From the NCBI GenBank assembly GCA_009936825.1, contig JAACDV010000113.1, positions 1-9,144 on the forward strand: a stretch of 9,144 nt of DNA, in the 5' to 3' direction. This DNA comes from Bacteroidota bacterium. Its GTDB lineage: Bacteria > Pseudomonadota > Alphaproteobacteria > Puniceispirillales > Puniceispirillaceae. Under the pieces are notes generated by a model that saw only the letters and a list, made by a program, of their open reading frames with translations, ran no database searches and was not told the DNA's origin. Shown here in pieces: positions 1 to 6,796 of this stretch; position 1 is the first letter of the stretch; every line of letters begins with the position of its first letter. A program made the translations under genes and the position numbers.

Positions 1-375
1 CGCTCCCGCGCGTTCCCCCAAAAACAGGCGTCCCAAAATCGTTGACCATACCGGCGTCAGATAATAAAGCACCGTCGCTTTGGAAACCGAGGCAACCATC
101 CACCCCAGCCCATAAACGGTGAAGGCAGAGGCCATGAAAAACCCCGCTGCCGCGTAAACCAGCCATTGATTCCGCGCCGCCAGTGTTCGCCGCCCCACAA
201 AAACTGCCAGCACGAGCGCCGGCATCACCATGAACAGAAATTGCACCCACAATGCGGGAAAACCCATCGCCTCTACCGCGCGCATAGGAACCCACAGCAC
301 CCCCCAAACCGACGCAGACACCACGACCAACATTGATGCGGTGTGCCGGCTATATTCGCGGACGAAAAGTTGCAT
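1..375 (-). CDS. DMT-superfamily EamA-type exporter, N-terminal part (cut by window edge)
   Basis: This gene enters from the left edge, and only its first 125 codons are visible. EamA-type DMT permeases are inner-membrane exporters of amino acids, other metabolites or drugs. The visible part has three or four hydrophobic segments, at about residues 14-31, 41-60, 71-91 and 93-114. Between residues 96 and 121 lies the family's typical end of the first EamA repeat (SVSKATVLYYLTPVWSTILG, then a GE pair). A full protein would be about 280-300 residues with two EamA repeats. The ATG at 375 is preceded 6 nt upstream by AGAGGGA (382-388), a good ribosome binding site. It is transcribed divergently from the FAH-family hydrolase, so the two may share control elements in the spacer. 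The substrate cannot be predicted. The family call is firm; completeness cannot be judged. Confidence 0.85.
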   Translation of the reverse strand, partial: MQLFVREYSRHTASMLVVVSASVWGVLWVPMRAVEAMGFPALWVQFLFMVMPALVLAVFVGRRTLAARNQWLVYAAAGFFMASAFTVYGLGWMVASVSKATVLYYLTPVWSTILGRLFLGERAGA

Positions 376-394
376 GAAGGGTCCCTCTATTGCC

Positions 395-479
395 AAGCCT
401 TTAGGACGATGCCCCATCTTTGGTCAATGCCCTATCTTTGGTCAATATTGTTACGCGTCAATCTAAAGCGATTAGGACG
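395..479. repeat. Pair of direct repeats AAGC-NN-TTAGGACG flanking the 18-bp duplication
   Basis: A 14-bp element, AAGC-two bases-TTAGGACG, occurs at 395-408 and again at 466-479 in the same orientation. Twelve of 14 positions are identical and the copies are 71 bp apart. They bracket the 18-bp tandem duplication (411-446). The spacing is close to seven helical turns, so paired binding sites are possible. A remnant of a larger local duplication is equally possible. No regulator gene is visible in the window. Confidence 0.5.
411..446. repeat. 18-bp tandem duplication upstream of the EamA exporter
   Basis: Two head-to-tail 18-bp units lie at 411-428 and 429-446. They are identical except for one base (GCCCCATCTTTGGTCAAT against GCCCTATCTTTGGTCAAT). 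They begin 36 bp upstream of the exporter ATG. On the minus strand each unit reads ATTGACCAAAGAT, so each carries a -35-like TTGACC. The array could hold duplicated promoter or operator elements for the exporter, but no convincing -10 box follows. The core resembles the 25-bp units upstream of the aminotransferase at 7984. Confidence 0.8.
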
Positions 480-640
480 GCGTTCCTAGGGTTTTATTCT
501 GGTGAATTATTCGCGGGTTCTGGCGAGAGTTATTGCACCCACCGCACGGCTCGGCTAGGTTAGGCGCGGTGTCAGCCACGGCTGAATTTCCACGCATTAG
601 TCACGTCATCAATTCTGGCTCTAGAAAATAGGATTTCCCA

Positions 641-1330
641 ATGACCAATTATCTTTTTGAACCGACAGCCCCTTCGGTTATTCCGATCTATGGAAGCGAC
701 CAGCTGTACCCGGTAAACCGCGTTTTTTGTGTTGGCCGGAACTATGAAGCGCATGCGACTGAAATGGGAACCGTTGTTGACCGTGAGGCCCCGTTCTATT
801 TCACCAAATCGCCAACAGCGATCATTCTGGCTGAAGGTGACATCGCTTATGCACCGCGCACCGATAATTATCACTATGAGATGGAGCTGGTTTTCGCGCT
901 GAAAAGCGGCGGCACCAACATTGCCGAGGCCGACGCGCTGTCGCACATCTATGGCGCTGCTGCCGGCGTTGACATGACCCGCCGCGACCACCAGAACAAG
1001 GCCAAGGAAACCCGCCGCCCATGGGATACATCAAAAGATGTTGAACAGTCCGCCGTGGTAACGCCCCTGCGCCTGATGAGCGATGTACCTTCGGTTGGTG
1101 AAGGCCGGATTCACCTTGAGCAGAACGGCACGATCAAGCAGGAAGCCGATCTGTCACAGATGGTCTGGTCGGTTCCCGAAATTATCGCCGATTTGTCGCT
1201 GATGTACACGCTGCAACAAGGTGATGTTGTGTTCATGGGAACACCGGCAGGCGTTGGCGCGGTAGAACGCGGTGATGTGATTACGGGCGGCGTTGATGGC
1301 ATTGCTGATTTCAGCTTCAAAATCGCCTAA
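641..1330 (+). CDS. FAH-family acylpyruvate hydrolase (fumarylpyruvate hydrolase/FAHD1-like)
   Basis: A complete 229-residue cytoplasmic enzyme of the fumarylacetoacetate hydrolase family, at the usual length for bacterial NagK/FAHD1-type members. These are Mg2+-dependent enzymes that cleave C-C bonds of acylpyruvates such as fumarylpyruvate; some decarboxylate oxaloacetate. The expected residues are present: the CVGRNY motif at 30-35, the His38/Glu41 catalytic pair, the metal ligands Glu80 and Glu82 (EME) and Asp111 (GVDMTRRD), the active-site Lys132, and the MGTPAGVG loop at 199-206. The ATG at 641 follows AATAGGA (627-633) with 7 nt spacing. It is the only plus-strand gene, runs divergently from the EamA exporter, and converges on the MalY/PatB-like gene, with a terminator between. 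NagK acts in the gentisate pathway, but no gentisate dioxygenase or isomerase is visible here. The exact substrate is therefore open, with oxaloacetate decarboxylase an alternative. Confidence 0.9.
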   Translation: MTNYLFEPTAPSVIPIYGSDQLYPVNRVFCVGRNYEAHATEMGTVVDREAPFYFTKSPTAIILAEGDIAYAPRTDNYHYEMELVFALKSGGTNIAEADALSHIYGAAAGVDMTRRDHQNKAKETRRPWDTSKDVEQSAVVTPLRLMSDVPSVGEGRIHLEQNGTIKQEADLSQMVWSVPEIIADLSLMYTLQQGDVVFMGTPAGVGAVERGDVITGGVDGIADFSFKIA

Positions 1331-1387
1331 TCAGTCAATCAAATTAAGGCTAATTGAGACGATACAAGGCATATTACCTGATCAAGA

Positions 1388-1420
1388 GGGCTGTCAGCCA
1401 CCCGGCTGACGGCCCTTTTT
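1388..1420 (+). terminator. Intrinsic terminator of the FAH-family gene
   Basis: A 12-bp stem pairs 1388-1399 with 1404-1415 and contains one U-G wobble (1392/1411). The loop is 4 nt (1400-1403), and five T residues follow (1416-1420). It lies about 58 bp after the FAH-family stop. It sits between two convergent genes. On the minus strand the same hairpin follows the MalY/PatB-like stop but is trailed only by TCTT, so it would terminate that transcript weakly. Confidence 0.88.
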
Positions 1421-1434
1421 CGGTGTAAACTAGC

Positions 1435-2607
1435 CTACTGTAAGTCAGAAAAGGCCTTGGCCAGACGGTCCATCGCATCAACCAATACGCTGCGTGAGCA
1501 GGCGATGTTAAACCTAAGACAATCCTCACCGCCGGGCCCGAATGGCTCACCAAGCTGCGGCACCAGTCCTGCATCATTCACCCGCTTAAGGAAATCTTCC
1601 TTCGCCATTCCAGTTCCGGAAAAATTCCCCCATGTCAGATAGGTGGCTTGCAGATCCATCACCGACAGGCCGGGAATATCGGCAATCGCAGCATTTATAA
1701 CCTGCCGGTTGCCATCCAGATATTCCATCAGCGCATCCAGCCATTCATCGCCGTGCAGATAGGCAGCCTCGGCCATCAGCATACCAAATTTATTCGGCAT
1801 GATTCCGCCAGCAAGGCAACCATGCTGCAAGGCGCTGCGAAGCTTTTCGTCAGCGACAATCATGGAACCAACAGCGCATCCGGCAATGTTGAACGTCTTG
1901 GTGGTGGCCGCCAATGTGATCAGATGGCTGTTGGCCTGAGGTGCTACTTGTGCCAGAACGTGATGCTTATAGCCGGGCATTACCAGATCATTATGCACCT
2001 CGTCGCTGATCAGTAAAATGTCGTTGCGTACACAGAAATCAGCAATATCGCGAAGCTCTTCAACGCTCCAGAGCTGGCCGCCCGGATTATGGGGAGAGCA
2101 GAGAATGAGAATTTTCTCAGTGCCGGTGAGAGACGCTTGCAACGCCTCTAAATCCATATGAAAGCGGTTGTCACGCTCATCCATATGAGAATAGACGACA
2201 CGCCGGTCATTCGCCTCAATCACCCGCATAAAGGCATAATAGACCGGCGAGAACACGATGATACCATCACCCGGCTGGGTAAACACCTGCAAACACACAG
2301 AAACGGCGTTGACCAGCCCATGCGTCTGAATTGGCCATGCAGGATCAACATCCCAGTCATGACGACGTTTCATCCAGCCAACCAGCGCTTTGCGGAAACT
2401 GGTATCATCGCCATAATATCCGTGAATGCCGTGATCAGCCGCGGCCTTCAGCGCGTCATTGACGGCTGGTGGCGGCAGAAATTCCATATCCGCAACCCAC
2501 ATCGCAACGGCGTTTTCATCGGTGACGTTAAAGCGATTTTCTAGTTCGTCCCATTTCATCGAATGGGTTTCCCGGCGGTCATTTACCGTGTCGAAATCAA
2601 AAGCCAA
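1435..2607 (-). CDS. MalY/PatB-type PLP-dependent C-S lyase / aminotransferase
   Basis: A 390-residue fold-type I PLP enzyme of the MalY/PatB group, which includes cystathionine beta-lyases and other C-S lyases; some members transaminate. The first 25 residues (FDFDTVNDR, then KWD) match the conserved opening of the family. The ATG-less start is TTG at 2607: upstream in frame a TGA appears after only six codons, and the first internal ATG (Met17) would remove the conserved opening. Purine-rich GGAAGGTAGG lies just upstream. Visible PLP features are the SPHNPGG motif (171-177), Asp202 in SDEVHNDL for the pyridine nitrogen, Lys237 in ATTKTFNIAG for the Schiff base, and Arg365 near the C terminus for the substrate carboxylate. 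The common HNPxGRxW segment reads HNPGGQLW, with Gln in place of Arg. It starts 53 bp after the class V gene stop, so it is probably the last gene of the same transcript. A beta-lyase acting on cysteine S-conjugates or cystathionine is the best guess. Confidence 0.9.
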   Translation of the reverse strand: MAFDFDTVNDRRETHSMKWDELENRFNVTDENAVAMWVADMEFLPPPAVNDALKAAADHGIHGYYGDDTSFRKALVGWMKRRHDWDVDPAWPIQTHGLVNAVSVCLQVFTQPGDGIIVFSPVYYAFMRVIEANDRRVVYSHMDERDNRFHMDLEALQASLTGTEKILILCSPHNPGGQLWSVEELRDIADFCVRNDILLISDEVHNDLVMPGYKHHVLAQVAPQANSHLITLAATTKTFNIAGCAVGSMIVADEKLRSALQHGCLAGGIMPNKFGMLMAEAAYLHGDEWLDALMEYLDGNRQVINAAIADIPGLSVMDLQATYLTWGNFSGTGMAKEDFLKRVNDAGLVPQLGEPFGPGGEDCLRFNIACSRSVLVDAMDRLAKAFSDLQ

Positions 2608-2660
2608 ATCCCTGCCTACCTTCCCTCAAATTGTCATGATCATTGCGCGCATCCGCACGC

Positions 2661-3908
2661 TTATAGACTAGCATCCAGTGCATTGATCAGTTTGCCTACC
2701 TCACCCTCATCCGTGTAATGAACAAAGCTGAGGCGCAGCACCCCGGCGGCGGCATCACATCCCATCGCGCCTATTGTACGCAGTGCATAAAAATCACCAG
2801 AGCCGGCCATGATACCCTGATCAGCCAGCTTACCAACAATTTGCGCTGGAGCTTTGGCGGTATTCAGCGCCACAGTTGGCACCCGGCCATTTGGGGCACC
2901 AGCCGCGTTAGTGGTGGTTGTGCCTCCCAGAATACGGGCATCATCCCGGTCCCGCAAGAAATCCAGCAACGGCGCCAGCACCTTATTTTCATGAGCGCGT
3001 TGCAGTGCCGTTACCGCGCGCGCGCGATTGGCTGGCGTCGCCTTCTCGGAAAAATGATGGTCATACAGCGCATCAACATAATCCGCCATTCCGGCAGAGG
3101 CTGCAATCTGCGCATGATCGGGGCCGGCCGGTGTCAGACGTTTCACGCGTGATCCAGCATTAAAGAAATGCGCCTGATTGGCCAGCCTGTCGGCAAGCGC
3201 GCGCCGAACCACCATAATCCCCTGATGTGGGCCATAGGTTTTATAACTTGAAAACAGATAGATATCAGCATTCAGCGCGGCAACATCGGGAAAGCCGTGC
3301 GGTACCATACTGACCCCATCAACACAGGTAACCCCGCCAACCGCGTGGACCATAGCGGCGATTTCGGCAACCGGATTTTCCTGACCAATGATGTTTGAGC
3401 AATGCGGAAAACACACCAGCTTGACACGTTCGTCCAGGATCTCGGCAAGTGTTTCCAGCTCCAACTGGCCGCTTTCGGCGTTCACATGCCATTCGCGAAT
3501 TTCCATGCCGCGCGCTTCCATCCGCCGCCACGCACCGCTATTCGCCTCATGATCCTGATCAGTGACAATAACAACATCGCCCTTATCCAGCGTTTCACTG
3601 AACGCGTGCGCTAATACATAGGTGTTGGAACTTGTCGACGGGCCGAAACTCAGCTCATCTTCCTCAATATTCAGCAGTGCGGCAAGGCGGCTGCGCGCTT
3701 CATCCATTTCATCACCGCCAGCTTTTGATGCTGCATAAACACCGTAGGGCTGCACTTTGCGCTGGGTATAAAATCGATGCAGCCGGTCGATGACCTGCTG
3801 GCAGGTGTATGAGCCGCCCGCATTCTCAAAGAATGCTTGGCCTTGAAGGGATGGCTCAGAAAAAGCGGGGAATTGCGCGCGGACGAACTCAACGTCAAGG
3901 ACGGTCAT
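2661..3908 (-). CDS. Class V aminotransferase-fold PLP enzyme (cysteine desulfurase-like, VC1184 type)
   Basis: A 415-residue fold-type I PLP enzyme of the class V (SufS/NifS-like) superfamily, resembling the subfamily typified by VC1184. Visible features are the FFENAGGSYTCQQV opening (27-40), the ring-stacking His120 (DQDHEAN), Asp197 (CVDG), the Schiff-base Lys223 (FSSYKTYGPHQG) and Arg392 (LRLSFVHYTD) for the substrate carboxylate. In the segment matching the SufS catalytic loop GHHCA this protein has GDFYA (371-375), so Tyr374 replaces the persulfide cysteine. It is therefore unlikely to be a cysteine desulfurase; a lyase, epimerase or transaminase role is more likely. The ATG at 3908 is chosen because GAAGGA lies 7-8 nt upstream and the protein starts at the usual family position. 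The frame stays open to 4040, but that would overlap the preceding gene and add non-homologous sequence. It follows the proline racemase relative after 98 bp. The true substrate is unknown. Confidence 0.88.
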   Translation of the reverse strand: MTVLDVEFVRAQFPAFSEPSLQGQAFFENAGGSYTCQQVIDRLHRFYTQRKVQPYGVYAASKAGGDEMDEARSRLAALLNIEEDELSFGPSTSSNTYVLAHAFSETLDKGDVVIVTDQDHEANSGAWRRMEARGMEIREWHVNAESGQLELETLAEILDERVKLVCFPHCSNIIGQENPVAEIAAMVHAVGGVTCVDGVSMVPHGFPDVAALNADIYLFSSYKTYGPHQGIMVVRRALADRLANQAHFFNAGSRVKRLTPAGPDHAQIAASAGMADYVDALYDHHFSEKATPANRARAVTALQRAHENKVLAPLLDFLRDRDDARILGGTTTTNAAGAPNGRVPTVALNTAKAPAQIVGKLADQGIMAGSGDFYALRTIGAMGCDAAAGVLRLSFVHYTDEGEVGKLINALDASL

Positions 3909-4006
3909 TGTAGATCCTTCTTTATCAGCTTGGGTAGAAAAACAAGCATATAACGTGAACTGCCAAATGCAACTTGTCACGCACAAAACACCATAAAATG
4001 AACGGT

Positions 4007-5029
4007 CTAGCGGTTCAGGCTGTTGGCGTCCGGGCCCCAAACATCGGTTACCGCAAAGCCATCGGCGAAAGGATCGCTGGCATCCACCATAATGCTGGTC
4101 TCACCAAACCGCCACCCCCGCCCCTTAATTCGCGGCATGATTGCAGTTCGGCCCGCAACCTCGTTAATCCCCATCAGCGTAACCTCAAAGCGTGACCCGA
4201 TGATCGAGCGCGTAATGATCTTCTCACCAACGGCAATCTGGCCGCGCGCCGCCATCGATGCTAAATGCGCCGAGCTGCCCGTGCCGCAGGGGCTGCGATC
4301 AATTCGGCCCGGCGCCATTATCGTGGCGGTTCGCACCTCATTCGGCCCAATAGCCTGGGTGAACATCACATAGGCGATGCCGCTAATCTCGGGAATTTGC
4401 GGGTTAACAACCTTGTGATGCGCATTAATAATGTCCTTTAGCGCCATCCCTGCCGCCGCCAGACGCGCAGCATTTTCCGGAATAATCGACAGACCAATTT
4501 GGCCAGCATCAACCAGCGCATAAAAAATCCCGCCATAGCAGATATCAACCGAAAGCTGCCCCCACTCTGGGCTGAATATCGGACAATCCAGCATCTCAAC
4601 AAATGAGGGAACCATATCAAGCGTCACCGACCGGCATTTACCGCTAGCCCAATCAGCCTGCACTGCAATCAGGCCGGCCGCTGTCTCCAGCGTTATCGGC
4701 ACCTCACCGTCCTTTGCAGGCAGCATTTTAGTTTCCAGAAGCGCGGTCACGACACAGATACTATTCGAGCCGGAACTGGCATGTGCCTGATCAGGTTGCA
4801 GAACGATGAACCCGATGTCGGCATCGGGATGCTGCGGTGGAAATAGCAGATTGACCGAGGATGCAGGATTGCCGCGCGGTGCCAGCGTTAACATCCGGCG
4901 AAGCGCATCATCACCCTTGTTCAATGTCGCCAGCTTTTCGGCGAGCGTGTCTCCGGCAATTTCAGGAACGCCTTCAACCGCAACATAGCCGATCTCACCT
5001 TCGGCATGGGTGTTAATCATCCGGATCAT
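4007..5029 (-). CDS. Proline racemase-superfamily protein, Ser/Cys type (hydroxyproline epimerase or trans-3-hydroxyproline dehydratase)
   Basis: A 340-residue member of the proline racemase superfamily, at the usual length of about 310-350. Canonical racemases and 4-hydroxyproline epimerases use two cysteines as acid/base pair. Here the first position, normally the Cys of MCGHN, is Ser86 (SSGSNSICVV, 85-94). The second is retained as Cys248 (DRSPCGTGSSA). Members with a non-Cys residue at one position include trans-3-hydroxy-L-proline dehydratases, and Ser/Cys members are reported with epimerase and/or dehydratase activity. Dehydration giving pyrroline-2-carboxylate, or 4-hydroxyproline epimerisation, is more likely than proline racemisation. 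The start ATG at 5029 overlaps the TGA of the TPP gene in an ATGA. No strong ribosome site of its own is seen, so translation is probably coupled. A second ATG three codons on (Met4) is possible. No pyrroline-2-carboxylate reductase or hydroxyproline oxidase is visible nearby. Confidence 0.88.
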   Translation of the reverse strand: MIRMINTHAEGEIGYVAVEGVPEIAGDTLAEKLATLNKGDDALRRMLTLAPRGNPASSVNLLFPPQHPDADIGFIVLQPDQAHASSGSNSICVVTALLETKMLPAKDGEVPITLETAAGLIAVQADWASGKCRSVTLDMVPSFVEMLDCPIFSPEWGQLSVDICYGGIFYALVDAGQIGLSIIPENAARLAAAGMALKDIINAHHKVVNPQIPEISGIAYVMFTQAIGPNEVRTATIMAPGRIDRSPCGTGSSAHLASMAARGQIAVGEKIITRSIIGSRFEVTLMGINEVAGRTAIMPRIKGRGWRFGETSIMVDASDPFADGFAVTDVWGPDANSLNR

Positions 5030-6711
5030 CGGGTTGCTTCGCGCAACGCGCTGATTGTTGTCTGCGGTGAGATTGCCTCAGTCGCAACAATGATTTCGAT
5101 AATTGCCCCGACGGGATAGGCGCCTGTGGTGGCAGCAAGGGCGCGGGCATAGGCACCGGCAAATTCATCGGTCCGCGTCACCCGTTCGCCGTGAAACCCA
5201 TAGGCAGCCGCAAGCGTCACATAATCAGGATTAACAATCTTGGTCCCCAAAACGCGGGCCGGATATGTGCGTTCCTGATGCATTCGGATGGTGCCATAGC
5301 TGGAGTTATTTAGGATTAGAATAATCGGATGAAGCCCCGCTTGCAACGCGGTGCCAAGCTCATTGCCATTCATCTGAAAATCACCATCACCGGCAAAGCA
5401 CAGAACAAAGCGGCTGCCATCATACACCTTGGCGGCAAGTGCAGCAGGCAACCCAAACCCCATCGAGCCACTTTGAGGGGCAAGAAGGCGTTGCTGGGGG
5501 CCATATTGCATAAATTTATTGGACCAGATTGCAAAATTGCCGGCCCCATGCGTGATAATCGCATCCTCGGGCAGACTGGCCTCGATTTGCGGAATTATCT
5601 GCGCCATATCAACATCGCCGGTCTGCGGCGGCATCTTCAAGGATGCCAGATAATTAGCGCGTGCAGCCTGAACCCATTCCGACTGTTCAGACGAGCGCGA
5701 TAACTGCAGGCTGGAAAGCGCATCAGCCAGAACATTAGGCCCCGCATGAAGCGGCAGATCGGCTGCATATAACTTGCCAATTTCGTCATCCGAACAGTGC
5801 GAATGAACAAGCTTTGCCGCCATTTTCGGGGCATCAAAAAGCTTATAATCGTTGGTAGTGAACTCGCCGAACCGGATGTTTATCGCGAAAATCAAATCCG
5901 CGTTACCAAGCAGCGCCTTCATATAGGGGTTCATGCCAATGCCGGCATCGCCGACATACGCATCACAGTGATTATCAATAATGTCGTGAAAGCGAAAAGC
6001 CGCAACAACGGGAATATTATGCGCGGTTGCAAATGCCTCAATCGCACGCGCACTTTCTGGCTGCCAGCGCGTTCCGCCAACAATAATAACCGGCCTTTCG
6101 GCAGCATTCAGCATATCTGTCAGCTTTGCCAGCGCGCCAGGTGATGGCGCAGGCTCGGGAATTTCAACAGCAGTGCATGGCGCGGCAGAACTTACATCAA
6201 CCAGCATATCTTCGGGAAGCGCAACCACCACCGGACCGGGCCTGCCGCTAAGGGCAACGCTCCACGCGCGGCTGATAATCTCTGGAACCCGGTTAACATG
6301 GTCAATCTGCACGGCCCATTTTGCAATGGGACCAAAGAAAGCCGGATAATCAACCTCTTGAAAAGCCTCACGCCCGGCCACATCACTGCCGACCTGCCCC
6401 ACAAATAACAGCATCGGCAGCGAATCTTGTATCGCTGTATGAATGCCAACGGCGGCGTTCGTTGCCCCGGGCCCACGGGTGACGAAACACAGCCCCGGAT
6501 CACCAGTCAGCTTCGCCCACGCCGCCGCCATATAGGCGGCCCCACCTTCCTGACGGCACAGCACCAGATCAAATTCATCACGCCGGTCAACCATGGCATC
6601 AAGAACCGCAAGATAGGATTCGCCCGGTACACCAAACGCCTTGCTGGCACCCAGATTGATCAGGCAGTCCATCAGCAACTGGCCGCCAGTCCGAACACCG
6701 TCCTTTGCCAT
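5026..6711 (-). CDS. TPP-dependent 2-oxo acid enzyme, acetolactate synthase-like, substrate unknown
   Basis: A complete 561-residue thiamine-diphosphate enzyme with the three-domain acetolactate synthase/pyruvate oxidase layout. The N-terminal pyrimidine domain (about 8-170) has GVPGESYLAVLDA and the catalytic Glu55 (RQEGGAAY). A central Rossmann-like domain (about 190-330) contains PVIIVGGTRW. The C-terminal PP domain (about 370-555) has the Mg-TPP motif GDGDFQMNGNE starting at 441 and closing with Asn468-Asn469. Enzymes of this fold decarboxylate or ligate 2-oxo acids. No small regulatory subunit gene is adjacent and an aminotransferase lies just upstream. An orphan decarboxylase or carboligase of a catabolic 2-oxo acid is therefore more likely than the valine/isoleucine biosynthetic enzyme. 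The ATG at 6711 is preceded 5 nt upstream by GCGAGG, and the start matches the family. Its TGA overlaps the start of the proline racemase relative. The fold is certain; the reaction is not. Confidence 0.9.
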   Translation of the reverse strand: MAKDGVRTGGQLLMDCLINLGASKAFGVPGESYLAVLDAMVDRRDEFDLVLCRQEGGAAYMAAAWAKLTGDPGLCFVTRGPGATNAAVGIHTAIQDSLPMLLFVGQVGSDVAGREAFQEVDYPAFFGPIAKWAVQIDHVNRVPEIISRAWSVALSGRPGPVVVALPEDMLVDVSSAAPCTAVEIPEPAPSPGALAKLTDMLNAAERPVIIVGGTRWQPESARAIEAFATAHNIPVVAAFRFHDIIDNHCDAYVGDAGIGMNPYMKALLGNADLIFAINIRFGEFTTNDYKLFDAPKMAAKLVHSHCSDDEIGKLYAADLPLHAGPNVLADALSSLQLSRSSEQSEWVQAARANYLASLKMPPQTGDVDMAQIIPQIEASLPEDAIITHGAGNFAIWSNKFMQYGPQQRLLAPQSGSMGFGLPAALAAKVYDGSRFVLCFAGDGDFQMNGNELGTALQAGLHPIILILNNSSYGTIRMHQERTYPARVLGTKIVNPDYVTLAAAYGFHGERVTRTDEFAGAYARALAATTGAYPVGAIIEIIVATEAISPQTTISALREATR

Positions 6712-6761
6712 GCTGCCTCGCTTTCTTCGTGCTTAGCCTTTTATACCAATAAGTGAGAAGC

Positions 6762-6795
6762 CTATGGGAATGAGAATTCTATGGGAGTGAGAGGG
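6762..6795. repeat. 17-bp tandem duplication in the spacer before the TPP gene
   Basis: CTATGGGAATGAGAATT (6762-6778) is followed directly by CTATGGGAGTGAGAGGG (6779-6795). Thirteen of the first 14 positions are identical. A further AAGTGAGAAG lies at 6751-6760, so the RTGAGA core occurs three times. The repeat fills the region just after the aminotransferase stop, and the 85-bp spacer holds nothing else obvious. On the minus strand a lone TATAAA lies closer to the TPP start without a matching -35 box. Confidence 0.6.
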
Positions 6796-6796
6796 G

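Noticed and set aside
230..466. Plus-strand ORF across the exporter start and its upstream repeats
   Set aside because: It is antisense to the clear EamA coding sequence, low in complexity, partly made of the tandem duplication, and resembles no protein family.
2661..3908. Cysteine desulfurase (sufS/nifS) assignment
   Set aside because: The catalytic cysteine position is Tyr374 and no iron-sulfur assembly genes are nearby.
3909..4006. Promoter between the proline racemase relative and the class V gene
   Set aside because: TTGGCA and TTATAT-like boxes are present on the minus strand but not at a usable spacing. No pair was convincing.
3909..4040. N-terminal extension of the class V gene back to 4040
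   Set aside because: It would overlap the end of the preceding gene and add 44 residues that do not look like the family. The ATG at 3908 has a good ribosome site and the expected family start.
5026..6711. ilvB, the biosynthetic acetolactate synthase large subunit
   Set aside because: No ilvN regulatory subunit or ilvC follows, and the neighbours are catabolic in style. The fold is shared but the symbol is not supported.
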